Positions 17,880 through 26,465 of a stretch of DNA of 64,000 nt are shown piece after piece. The stretch comes from Lachnoclostridium sp. An181. GTDB taxonomy: Bacteria > Bacillota > Clostridia > Lachnospirales > Lachnospiraceae. Numbering within the stretch: position 1 is the stretch's first letter; every line of letters begins with the position of its first letter. The stretch spans positions 36,700 to 100,699 of the forward strand of contig NZ_NFKJ01000012.1 in the NCBI RefSeq assembly GCF_002160325.1, given 5' to 3'. The position numbers and the translations under genes are program-made. Below the pieces are notes generated by a model that was given only the letters and a program-made list of their open reading frames with translations, searched no databases and was not told the DNA's origin.

Positions 17880-20800
17880 ATGAGGAAGATGTCAAGGAAA
17901 ATCTTCTGTCTTCTGACAGTATTTTGTATGCTTACAGGCATGATACTTCCATCCGGAAGTGCTGCGGCAAAAGAGACAGAAGGAAAAGTTTCGGAGACGG
18001 CAAATTATAAAATTTATCCGACTCCGCAAAAGGTAACAGATGAAAATACACAGATCACATTGAGCGAAGAGATCAATGTCATCAAAGAGAGCGGAATCGA
18101 CAAGATAACGGAAAACCGTATCAATGAGGTGTTGGAAGAAGCAGGATATCAGGTATCCTACAGTGACAGCGAAAAAGCGGACAGCACGAACCTGTATGTG
18201 GGGATCAACGGTTCAGGCGAGAGTGCAGACACCCATGAGAATGTGCCAAAAGACGTATTTGCAGAAGGGGAGAATAAATACGACATGCACGTGCTCAAAG
18301 TTTTTGAGGACGGAGATATTGTAATCCTTGGAAAGGATACGGACGCTGCGTTCTATGCGCTTGCTACGCTGGAGCAGATGTTCGCACAAAGTGAGAGCGG
18401 CACTTTGAAGGTGTCTACATTTGAGGATTACGCATTCCAGAAATACCGTGGAGCAGTAGAGGGATATTATGGCTATCCGTGGAGCGTGGAGGGCACGCTG
18501 GACTGGATGGAATTCGCAAAACGCTACAAAATGAACATGTTTTTGTACGGACCAAAATCTGACCCGTATCATCTTGGAAAATGGGACGAGGAGTATCCGG
18601 ATGAAGTCTCCGAAGAGGATTCCAAAAACGGAGTGCGCACCAAAGACGAGATGAGACAGTACGCAGAAGCAGCGGCTGCAAGCAAAGTAAGCTTTGTCTG
18701 GGTGGCACACCCTGCAATGCAAAAGCCAATCGATTTCACGAATGAGGAGACGATCGAAGAAGGACTTGTGCGTTTGATGGACAAATTCAGTCATATGTAT
18801 GATCTTGGTGTTCGTCAGTTTGGTATTTTTGTGGACGATATTTCAGAATCAGTGGCAGCACAGACAGCGGACATGCAGGTATACATGTTAAACGAGATCC
18901 AGAACCGTTTGTATGAGAAATACAATGGAGAAGGCCAAAGTCCGGAAGATCAAGTAAAAGGATTATTTTTCACTCCGGCATGGTACACGACCGGATCAAG
19001 TTATGGAGCCAGCTGTCTGCCAAAATTTAAGGCAGTCCATGAAGATGTGGAATTCTGTTTCACAGGAAACGCAGTATTTTCCAACATCAGCAACAGTTCA
19101 GCGACAACATTTAAAAACTGGCTCGGACGTACACCTGTCATGTGGTGGAACTATCCGGTAAACGATGCCAGCGATGCTGTTTTCTATACAAACCCGATCA
19201 ATCATTATTACGGACAGGATTCCAATCCGACTAATCTGGAAGGTGTTCTCTCAAACCCAATGAACTATGCGGAGGCGTCCAAAGTCGCATTCTTTGGACT
19301 TGCAGACTATACATGGAATCCGAAAGCTTTTGACGCGATGGCAAACTGGGAAGACAGTTTTAGAGCTATGATGCCTGACGATGCGGATATGGCGGCAGCG
19401 TTAAGAGAAGCATACGGAAATCTCAATCAGACCTTTGTTCCGGCTGATGTAAAAAATGTTCTTGACGGATATCAGAGCGGAAATAAAGCATCTGCGGCAG
19501 CTATCCGCGATAAAATGTATACGATCATGGATGCTATCAAAAAGGTAGAAACATTGGCACAAAGTGAACGTGTGGCGGATCAGCTGATCGTTGAGGAAGC
19601 ACAGACATCTTTCAACAAGCTGTATGACATGGCAGCGCTGATTGGAGGAGCTATGGCAACAGTATCCAGCGATGATCCGGTGGATCAGGTTCATGGTTAT
19701 TACATTGCTCAGGAGGCAATCGAGAGACTGGATACTCCAAAGAATGAACGTTACCAGATCATCTCTTTGGAAGGAGCAGGAGAAGATATCTACAGCAGCG
19801 TTGTGGAAGCCTGCCCGTCAGAGCGCGGACTTGAGCCGTTTATGGCAACAGCAAGAGAAGTGCTGGATGACTTTGCAGTGGAAGACGCAGACACAAGCGG
19901 TGTTGCAATTGAACAGGTGAACATCACACCAAATGAAAATGTGGAAGTACGTCAAGGAACGACGCAGCAGTTTTTGGCAGCTGTGGATGCAGACAGAGAG
20001 AATGTAAATGAAGTACTCTGGTCTGTAGAAGGTGCCGAGGCAGAAGGGACATCCATCAACAAAAACGGAGTTCTGACTGTAGACACAGATGAAACAGCAC
20101 GAGAGTTGAATGTGACAGCAACATCTGTATATGACAAAGAAAAATCAGTGACAGTCAAGGTTACAGTTATTGATAAAATTTATACGGACCCGACCATTCC
20201 GGTCAACTTAGGACCACAGGCAACCATCCTTCACGCAACCGGATCACCGGCACAAGGAGAGGGACCGGAATATGCCTTTGACGACAATGATTCCACAAAA
20301 TGGTGTACAGGAGGAAGCCTGTACAGAAATCAGTGGCTTGCATTTGACCTTGGTGCAGTGAAAACCATCAGTGAATGGCAGATGGTAGGCGGTGGAATTG
20401 AGCATGAGCTTTACACACCTTCAGCATTCTCTTTGCAGGTACTGAAAGATGAAAATCCAACGCAAGAGCAGTTAGCGGATGTCTCTTATCTTGGAAACAA
20501 TGACAACTGGGAAACTGTTTCAGAATATACGAATAACACAGAAAATGATGTGAGAACAGATTTCGATCCTGCGATCGAAGGAAGATATTTCCGTTTTTAT
20601 GTGGCAAATGCCATTCAGCCAGGAGCACCGTATCCGTCAACACGTATTTTTGAACTGCGTGTATTTGGTGTGGACAAAGCAACTGTAGAGCGTACCCATT
20701 CTCTGACGATAGATTCCAATATCAAAAATGGAACGCTCGCTGTGGACGCAGCTCATTTTGAAGAGGGCGCAAAAGTCAATATCCAGGTTTTGCCGGATGA

Positions 20801-21746
20801 GAACTACCAGCTGAAACCAGGATCTTTGACATACAATGGTACACAGATAGAGGGAACTTCTTTCCTTATGCCAGGTGAAGATGTTGTGCTGAGCGCAGCC
20901 TTTGAACCGATTTCAGAAAGTAAACTTTCTACAGATGTGTTAGAATATACACTTGGACTTGCAGCTACAGCGGACACAGAAGGTGTGCTGCAGTCTGTTG
21001 TAGACAGATTCCAGAAAGCCGTGGAAAATGGACAGGATATTTTGGACAGAGCAAAGAGCGGTGATGCATCTGTGACCCAGGAAATGATAGATGAGGCATG
21101 GAAGGAGATCATCACAAGCATGCAGTATCTTTCCTTTAAACAGGGAAACAAGGAAGATTTGCAGAAAGTGTATGACATGGCGGCAAATCTGGATTTGGAC
21201 CGCTATCTGGAGGAAGGCAAAGAGGCATTCCGGTCAGCCCTGACTTTGGCTGAAACTGTGTTGAGTGATGGTGATGCGATGCAGGATGAGGTAAATGGTG
21301 CATGGAAGACATTGCTTTCGGCCATGAGTGAGCTTAGGCTGAAACCGGACAAGTCTGCATTGAATGAGCTGATCGTCACTGCGATGTCTCTTAAGGAGGA
21401 CGATTACGAGGCGGAAGGATTTGCAGTGATGAGAACAGCCCTGGCAGAAGCGACGGCAGTATATAAAGATGAGACAGCCACAGAGGAAACGGTTGCAAAA
21501 GCAACGGCGAACCTTCAGGACGCTTTGTCCGGTCTGAAACAGGCATCTGCTGAAGATACCCGGAATACGCAGACAAGCACAAATACAAATGCCAATACCA
21601 ATGTGGATCAGGGCAAAGCAGACACAGCCCCAAATTCCAATGTAAAGAGTGTAAAAACAGGGGATGAGACAGTTGTAGTATGGCTTATATTTGCAATGGC
21701 AATGGCAGCGGGGATCTGTTTTGCACAGAAGAAAAAAATGAAATAA
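17880..21746 (+). CDS. Wall-anchored GH84 beta-N-acetylglucosaminidase (NagJ/hyaluronidase type)
   Basis: ATG 17880 follows AAAGGAGG by 6 nt; signal peptide ~1-29. Order: N-terminal GH20b-like domain (I-Y-P-T-P-Q-K) ~45-180; GH84 barrel ~190-490; helical domain to ~660; Big-type ~680-765; discoidin (CBM32-type) ~775-935; repeat-type beta domain ~940-1010; shared module ~1015-1158; FIVAR-like; S-V-K-T-G-D at ~1257. GH84 hallmarks are R-G-A-V-E-G-Y-Y-G and the F-V-D-D-I-S motif with the Asp319/Asp320 pair used for substrate-assisted catalysis. Relatives such as clostridial NagH/NagJ remove GlcNAc from host glycans and O-GlcNAc proteins, so attack on mucin or glycosaminoglycans at the cell surface is likely. 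It has its own promoter and terminator. Confidence 0.92.
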   Translation: MRKMSRKIFCLLTVFCMLTGMILPSGSAAAKETEGKVSETANYKIYPTPQKVTDENTQITLSEEINVIKESGIDKITENRINEVLEEAGYQVSYSDSEKADSTNLYVGINGSGESADTHENVPKDVFAEGENKYDMHVLKVFEDGDIVILGKDTDAAFYALATLEQMFAQSESGTLKVSTFEDYAFQKYRGAVEGYYGYPWSVEGTLDWMEFAKRYKMNMFLYGPKSDPYHLGKWDEEYPDEVSEEDSKNGVRTKDEMRQYAEAAAASKVSFVWVAHPAMQKPIDFTNEETIEEGLVRLMDKFSHMYDLGVRQFGIFVDDISESVAAQTADMQVYMLNEIQNRLYEKYNGEGQSPEDQVKGLFFTPAWYTTGSSYGASCLPKFKAVHEDVEFCFTGNAVFSNISNSSATTFKNWLGRTPVMWWNYPVNDASDAVFYTNPINHYYGQDSNPTNLEGVLSNPMNYAEASKVAFFGLADYTWNPKAFDAMANWEDSFRAMMPDDADMAAALREAYGNLNQTFVPADVKNVLDGYQSGNKASAAAIRDKMYTIMDAIKKVETLAQSERVADQLIVEEAQTSFNKLYDMAALIGGAMATVSSDDPVDQVHGYYIAQEAIERLDTPKNERYQIISLEGAGEDIYSSVVEACPSERGLEPFMATAREVLDDFAVEDADTSGVAIEQVNITPNENVEVRQGTTQQFLAAVDADRENVNEVLWSVEGAEAEGTSINKNGVLTVDTDETARELNVTATSVYDKEKSVTVKVTVIDKIYTDPTIPVNLGPQATILHATGSPAQGEGPEYAFDDNDSTKWCTGGSLYRNQWLAFDLGAVKTISEWQMVGGGIEHELYTPSAFSLQVLKDENPTQEQLADVSYLGNNDNWETVSEYTNNTENDVRTDFDPAIEGRYFRFYVANAIQPGAPYPSTRIFELRVFGVDKATVERTHSLTIDSNIKNGTLAVDAAHFEEGAKVNIQVLPDENYQLKPGSLTYNGTQIEGTSFLMPGEDVVLSAAFEPISESKLSTDVLEYTLGLAATADTEGVLQSVVDRFQKAVENGQDILDRAKSGDASVTQEMIDEAWKEIITSMQYLSFKQGNKEDLQKVYDMAANLDLDRYLEEGKEAFRSALTLAETVLSDGDAMQDEVNGAWKTLLSAMSELRLKPDKSALNELIVTAMSLKEDDYEAEGFAVMRTALAEATAVYKDETATEETVAKATANLQDALSGLKQASAEDTRNTQTSTNTNANTNVDQGKADTAPNSNVKSVKTGDETVVVWLIFAMAMAAGICFAQKKKMK
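20922..21353 (+). repeat. Shared C-terminal module, copy 5
   Basis: Same module in the GH84 protein: L-S-T-D-V-L-E-Y-T-L start, S-M-Q-Y-L-S-F-K-Q-G-N-K centre and R-L-K-P-D-K-S-A-L end. Closest to copies 1 and 2. Confidence 0.85.
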
Positions 21747-21766
21747 GGGTTCCATGGATGGGATGT

Positions 21767-21804
21767 AAAGAGCTCTTCCGGCAGTCTGCCGGAGGGGCTT
21801 TTTG
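21767..21804 (+). terminator. Rho-independent terminator after GH84 gene
   Basis: Twelve-pair stem AGCTCTTCCGGC / GCCGGAGGGGCT with loop AGTCT and a T-run. It closes the glycosidase locus. Confidence 0.9.
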
Positions 21805-21831
21805 ATTTTTATCCGCAAAATGTGTTATACT
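21802..21831 (+). promoter_or_regulatory. Promoter of the dehydratase-like operon
   Basis: TTGATT (21802-21807), 18-bp spacer, extended -10 TGT-TATACT (21826-21831). It starts inside the T-run of the preceding terminator. Confidence 0.6.
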
Positions 21832-21858
21832 AATCCATCAGGAAAAGAGGGTGATAAT

Positions 21859-23133
21859 ATGTCCGTAGTGGATAAATATATAGACTATGTAAAAGAAGAG
21901 GCAAAAGTGGAGCCAAAAAAGGGATGGAAGAAGATGGTGTTTGGTTTTTGGGCAAACAAATGGAAGACAAAGCTGGCGCCCAAAAAGGGGATTTCCAAAG
22001 GGTATCAAAAGCTGGAGGCCATGATGATGTCTCTTGTGGCAGACACACTTGGAGAGAAGAAACCCTATGTTTGGGGAAATATTTTCGCGCCGTGTGAGTT
22101 GATGCAGTGTTTTGGACTGCAGACTCTCTCCATTGAATGCCTGTCCTGTTATTTGACAGGCTTTCATCTGGAAGACTATTTTATTGATTATGCCCAAAAC
22201 GAGGGGATCGCGCCAACGCTTTGTTCCTACCATAAAACCTTTGTGGGGGCTGTGGACAGCCAGGTAGTGCCAGGTCCTGACTATGCGGTGACAACATCGC
22301 TTTCCTGCGATGGAAATTTAAATACATTCCGCTATCTGGAAAAAAAGATCGGTGTTCCGTTTACCTTTCTGGACGTTCCGTATTCAGATGATAGAGATTC
22401 TGTTGTATATCTTGCCTCTCAGCTTGAAGAACTTGCAAAAGCTTTGGAGCAAAGAACAGGAATACGGTTTTTGGAGGAAAGATTAAAAGAGACGATCCGG
22501 ATTGAAAATGAGACGAGAAAAGAGCTGATGAAGTTTTTTAAGCTGCAGGCAGTGCATTATTATCCGGGAGAGCTTATCAGCCATCTCTATATGATGATGG
22601 GGATGCACCTGCTCATTGGAACAAAAGAATTTTTAGAGCTTATCAAATTTATGGTGGAAGATATCAAAACCTATCCGAAATTTGAAGGAAAGAAAATTTT
22701 GTGGGTCCATCTGATGCCGTTCTATCAGGAGAGCCTGAAAAAATATTTTTATGCAAGCAAAAAATATCAGATTGTGGCAAGCGATATCATTCTTGATTTT
22801 ATGGAAGAGCTGGACGCAGAAAAACCATTTGAGTCATTGGCGAAAAAGATCATCAGAAATCTGTACAACGGCTCCTATGAGCACAAGGCGGATATGATAG
22901 AAAAGCTGGCGGACAGACTTTGTCCGGATGCTGTCATACACTTCTGTCATTGGGGATGTAAACAGGCATCAGGGGGCAGCATCATATTAAAAGAGCGGAT
23001 GCAAAAGAAAGGACTTCCGATGCTGATCTTGGACGGAGATGGGATTGACAAGCGAAACAGCCATGACGGGCAGATCAAGACAAGGCTGGAAGCATTTCTG
23101 GAGATGATAGAGAGCGGAGGAGAGACATGTTAG
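21859..23133 (+). CDS. 2-hydroxyacyl-CoA dehydratase-like (HgdB/double-cubane family) protein
   Basis: Start at 21859 (GAGGG ribosome site ~8 nt upstream); 424 residues. It matches the 2-hydroxyacyl-CoA dehydratase subunit family: A-P-C-E-L with nearby Cys residues, T-L-C-S-Y-H, L-S-C-D-G-N and H-W-G-C-K-Q-A-S-G-G are placed as in iron-sulfur-binding members. The gene overlaps the next by 7 bases (ATGTTAG). Classical dehydratases work in amino-acid fermentation with a CoA transferase and acyl-CoA dehydrogenase/Etf; none is nearby, so the substrate may not be an acyl-CoA. Related double-cubane-cluster proteins reduce small molecules. Function unassigned; family assignment is firm. Confidence 0.82.
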   Translation: MSVVDKYIDYVKEEAKVEPKKGWKKMVFGFWANKWKTKLAPKKGISKGYQKLEAMMMSLVADTLGEKKPYVWGNIFAPCELMQCFGLQTLSIECLSCYLTGFHLEDYFIDYAQNEGIAPTLCSYHKTFVGAVDSQVVPGPDYAVTTSLSCDGNLNTFRYLEKKIGVPFTFLDVPYSDDRDSVVYLASQLEELAKALEQRTGIRFLEERLKETIRIENETRKELMKFFKLQAVHYYPGELISHLYMMMGMHLLIGTKEFLELIKFMVEDIKTYPKFEGKKILWVHLMPFYQESLKKYFYASKKYQIVASDIILDFMEELDAEKPFESLAKKIIRNLYNGSYEHKADMIEKLADRLCPDAVIHFCHWGCKQASGGSIILKERMQKKGLPMLILDGDGIDKRNSHDGQIKTRLEAFLEMIESGGETC

Positions 23134-24791
23134 GATATATTTGTAAATATGCACCCGTGGAAATTTTTGAGTCCATGGGAGTAGAAATGGAAAGAATCGA
23201 ACCGGAGGTTTCCAATTTTAATCATGCGGACATGAAGATGCATCCCAATATCTGCAGTTTTGCAAAAGGAGTGCTGGAGGAGATGCTGCAAAAGGATTAT
23301 GAAGGCATTATCCTGACTACTTGCTGTGACAGTATCCGCAGACTGTATGATGTACTCAAAAAAGAATATCCAAAGAAATTTATCTATATGCTGGACACGC
23401 CGAGGATCACAAAAGATGCAGGGATTGTCCTCTATGAAAAACGGATCCGCCAGATGGTGAAAGCATATGAAAGTTTTTGCGGCAAACATTTTTGTGAAGA
23501 AACATTCTTGGAGTTTTTGAAAAAGAAAAAAAAGACCCAGGAGATTTCTGTGAAAAAAGACGTGCCAAACATTGGAATCGCAGGTGCAAGGGCAAATGCG
23601 AGCATCAAAGAGATTCTTGAAAAAAACAAGGCGAATGTGGCGTTTGATGTAACCTGCACCGGACTTGCAAGAAAAGTTCTTGTGGATGAGAGGGAAGTTT
23701 TGACAGGTTACACAAGAGGACTGTTAAGTCAGTTTCCGTGCATGAGGATGGAGACGGCAGCGAACAGGGAGGAACTTATCCTGCGCTATATGGACAGTGT
23801 GGATGGGATCGTGTATCACACGGTGCAGTTTTGCGACAACTATTCTTATGAGTATGCATGGCTCAAAGAAGTGGTGAAAAAGCCAATGCTGCAGTTGGAA
23901 ACGGACTATACAAGGCAAAGCTACGGACAGGTATTGACAAGGCTGCAAGCATTTTTAGAGTCGCTTACAGGAAATAAAAAGGCGAAAATAAAAAAGACAG
24001 GAGAGAAAGAACGTATGTATGTGATGGGAATTGACAGTGGTTCCACGTCCACAAACGCAGTGATCATGGACAAAGACAGAAAGATCCTGGCATTTTCTGT
24101 TGTGAGAACCGGAGCAAAATCAGGGGAAAGTGCAAATAAAGTACTCAAGGATGTACTGCAAAAAGCCGGTTTAAAGCAAGAAGACCTTGCAAGGATCGTA
24201 TCCACCGGATATGGAAGAGTGAGCATTCCATTTGCAGATGAAAATGTCACGGAAATCAGCTGCCATGGAAGAGGCGCCCATTATTTCAATCCTAAAATAC
24301 GGACGATACTGGATATAGGAGGACAGGACAGCAAAGGTATTAAGCTTAGCAAAACAGGTGAAGTCTCAGACTTTGTCATGAACGATAAATGCGCGGCAGG
24401 GACAGGAAGGTTTCTTGAGATGATCGCCAGGACGCTGGAGATCGACGTGGATGAACTGGGTCCGGTTGCCCTGGAATCAAAAGAGAATATTGAAATCACC
24501 AGCATGTGTTCTGTATTTGCGGAATCGGAAGTGATTTCCCTGATCGCAAACAATAAAGAAAAATCCGACATTGCAGCCGGGGTGTGCAGGGCGATCGCGA
24601 ACAAAGCTTACTCGCTTTTGAAACGGGTCGGCGTGGAACCGGAGTTTATGATGACTGGAGGTGTGGCTAAAAATCCGGGTGTCGTGAAGGCAGTGGAGGA
24701 AAAAATAGGCGCTCCGCTTTACATTTGCCCGGAGCCGGAAATTGTCGGTGCAACAGGAGCAGCTCTCTATGCTCTGGATAAAATGGAGTAA
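23127..24791 (+). CDS. Fusion of dehydratase-like subunit and ATP-dependent activator (HgdC/BcrAD-BadFG type)
   Basis: 554 residues. About residues 1-280 form a second dehydratase-like subunit (T-T-C-C-D-S-I-R-R, V-T-C-T-G-L). About 295-554 form an ASKHA-fold activator ATPase: G-I-D-S-G-S-T-S-T-N, I-G-G-Q-D-S-K, C-A-A-G-T-G-R-F (cluster Cys), S-M-C-S-V-F-A-E-S-E and T-G-G-V-A-K-N. In studied systems the activator is a separate homodimer that binds a 4Fe-4S cluster at its interface and injects a low-potential electron into the dehydratase at the cost of ATP. Here it is tethered to a subunit. GGAGGAGAG precedes ATG 23127, which overlaps the upstream gene by 7 bases, so the two products are likely made together. 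Confidence 0.85.
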   Translation: MLGYICKYAPVEIFESMGVEMERIEPEVSNFNHADMKMHPNICSFAKGVLEEMLQKDYEGIILTTCCDSIRRLYDVLKKEYPKKFIYMLDTPRITKDAGIVLYEKRIRQMVKAYESFCGKHFCEETFLEFLKKKKKTQEISVKKDVPNIGIAGARANASIKEILEKNKANVAFDVTCTGLARKVLVDEREVLTGYTRGLLSQFPCMRMETAANREELILRYMDSVDGIVYHTVQFCDNYSYEYAWLKEVVKKPMLQLETDYTRQSYGQVLTRLQAFLESLTGNKKAKIKKTGEKERMYVMGIDSGSTSTNAVIMDKDRKILAFSVVRTGAKSGESANKVLKDVLQKAGLKQEDLARIVSTGYGRVSIPFADENVTEISCHGRGAHYFNPKIRTILDIGGQDSKGIKLSKTGEVSDFVMNDKCAAGTGRFLEMIARTLEIDVDELGPVALESKENIEITSMCSVFAESEVISLIANNKEKSDIAAGVCRAIANKAYSLLKRVGVEPEFMMTGGVAKNPGVVKAVEEKIGAPLYICPEPEIVGATGAALYALDKME

Positions 24792-24874
24792 GGAAATTGT
24801 CGAAGAAACGGGGAGATTATGATAAAATAGAAACAGCTAACATAGAATAACCATAGAGGAGAGGGGTGGGGCAT

Positions 24875-25942
24875 ATGAAAAAAGGAAGATGCAGTCTGTG
24901 TGGCGGGAAACTTGCCGGAAACCGTTGCCGGCTTTGTGGGCTGGACAATTCTTTCAATGACAAGGAGCGGCGATATGAAAGGGAAAGCAGTGTACAAGGC
25001 TATGTCAAAGAAGAAAAAGGAAGGTCGGATACTGTTGCAGAGATCAAAAAGAAAAATGTCAACAATTATGTATACAAGCCCGGGAGCTCTCTCAAAAGAA
25101 CGAAGAATAAGGTAAAACCTGCTCCTAAAGAGAGGTTTATGAAGTATGTCAGTACTCTTATCTGCATTGTTGCGGCCATCAGTGGTCTTGTCAGCTACTT
25201 GCCCGAGATAAAAGAGGATATTTTACATATAAATTCTTCGACAAATGAGGAAATTTCGGAAGAGACAGACACATATGCGTATGTAACGCGCGAGATTCCC
25301 GAGGAAGGAACTGAATTTGAAGAGTTTTTGGGGCCAGGGTTTTATCAGGTCGGTGTCCATGTGCCGGAGGGGATATATCAGATAGAATTGGCCGATGGAA
25401 GAGGCAGCATGACTCTTTACGACGAGGAAAATGTGATCTTTGATTATAGTCTGTTTGGAACAGACGTGGTGTTTGAAGATGAGGTAGTGGAAAAGGATGA
25501 CATGAGGCTGTATAATGGAGCAACATTTAAGATTGGCGAAGGGGTTGTCTTAAAACTGAAGACATTCAATGGCCAGCCTCTTAAACAGGAATTTACCGAA
25601 AATCCACTCAAAGATACAATCCCGGTAAGCGGGGAGTACACTGTTGGAGCAGATGAAGTTCAGGAAGGCATTTATAACATTCGCATTACAAGCGATGAGG
25701 GAAGTGCAACCATCACATATAAGGAGGGGGTGTCAGATTATATCTGGATGGAAAAAGAAACGCATCAGACAGAAGATATGGTTTATGAAGAGAATGGATG
25801 CAAAAATGTGGTCCTCCCAAAAGGCGCAACGGTTTTATTTGAAGGGGATGGTATTTACCTGGAGCCTTGCGAAGATTACTATGAAGTGGACTACAATACA
25901 TATTCAAGCAGAATTTTGACGGATTCAGACAGAAACTGTTGA
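24875..25942 (+). CDS. Zinc-ribbon membrane protein with duplicated extracellular beta domain
   Basis: The frame opens with GTG at 24866, but ATG 24875 sits better behind GAGGGG. The N-terminus has a four-Cys zinc ribbon (C-S-L-C ... C-R-L-C), then a basic linker, one membrane span (~residues 90-112) and an outside part. The outside part contains two copies of a beta domain with the motif G-x-Y-x-V-G-x-x-x-x-x-E-G-I-Y (near residues 150 and 250). Cytoplasmic zinc ribbon and external repeats suggest a sensor or scaffold, but no function is known to me. A possible -10 (TATGAT/TAAAAT) lies at 24818-24828. The gene lies 55 bases before nfeD and may share its transcript. Confidence 0.65.
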   Translation: MKKGRCSLCGGKLAGNRCRLCGLDNSFNDKERRYERESSVQGYVKEEKGRSDTVAEIKKKNVNNYVYKPGSSLKRTKNKVKPAPKERFMKYVSTLICIVAAISGLVSYLPEIKEDILHINSSTNEEISEETDTYAYVTREIPEEGTEFEEFLGPGFYQVGVHVPEGIYQIELADGRGSMTLYDEENVIFDYSLFGTDVVFEDEVVEKDDMRLYNGATFKIGEGVVLKLKTFNGQPLKQEFTENPLKDTIPVSGEYTVGADEVQEGIYNIRITSDEGSATITYKEGVSDYIWMEKETHQTEDMVYEENGCKNVVLPKGATVLFEGDGIYLEPCEDYYEVDYNTYSSRILTDSDRNC

Positions 25943-25960
25943 ATCCAGGAACAAAACTTC

Positions 25961-25975
25961 ATATGATGATCATAT
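25961..25975. promoter_or_regulatory. 15-bp perfect palindrome before nfeD
   Basis: ATATGAT-G-ATCATAT lies just upstream of the nfeD ribosome site. The 7-1-7 geometry suits a dimeric regulator site, but no promoter hexamers were recognised around it. Confidence 0.4.
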
Positions 25976-25997
25976 CTTCCAGGAAGGAGGCGAGCAC

Positions 25998-26462
25998 ATG
26001 GGAACATTTACATTGACGCCGGGCACAATGATCCTTGTCTGGCTGGGACTGCTTATTATCCTGGTTTTGATCGAACTGCTGACAGTGGGACTTACAACGA
26101 TTTGGTTTGCCGGGGGCTCTCTTGCAGCGATTATTGCAAACCTTTGCGGAGTGGGGATTATCGGACAGATCGTGATATTTCTGGTTGTCTCCTGCATCCT
26201 TTTGATTTTTACGAGGCCGTGGGCATTGAAGTATTTAAATCAAAACCGCACAAGGACCAATTATGAAGGTGTGATCGGCAAAGTGATCCGAATCACCGAA
26301 AGGGTGGATAATCTTTCTCAGACAGGGAAAAGTATTGTAGACGGACAGGAGTGGACAGTTCGGGCCACGGAGGATAATGAGGTGCTGGAAAAGGGAGAGC
26401 TGGCAAAAGTTGTCAATATTTCCGGAGTGAAACTGATCGTAATAAAATATGAGGAGGAATAA
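25998..26462 (+). CDS. NfeD-family membrane protein
   Basis: 154 residues: about three membrane segments in the first 75 residues, then a small beta-barrel (OB-fold) NfeD domain from about residue 88 (G-K-V-I-R-I-T-E to K-L-I-V-I-K-Y). Start supported by GGAAGGAGG upstream. Short NfeD proteins are classically paired with an SPFH (stomatin/flotillin) protein, as here: the next gene starts 3 bases after the stop and its ribosome site lies inside the end of this one. The family is thought to help build or regulate SPFH membrane assemblies. Confidence 0.88.
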   Translation: MGTFTLTPGTMILVWLGLLIILVLIELLTVGLTTIWFAGGSLAAIIANLCGVGIIGQIVIFLVVSCILLIFTRPWALKYLNQNRTRTNYEGVIGKVIRITERVDNLSQTGKSIVDGQEWTVRATEDNEVLEKGELAKVVNISGVKLIVIKYEEE

Positions 26463-26465
26463 GTT

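Noticed and set aside
17843..17999. Small ORF starting at ATG 17843 that overlaps the GH84 start
   Set aside because: No good ribosome site, no recognisable sequence and out of frame with the strongly supported gene.
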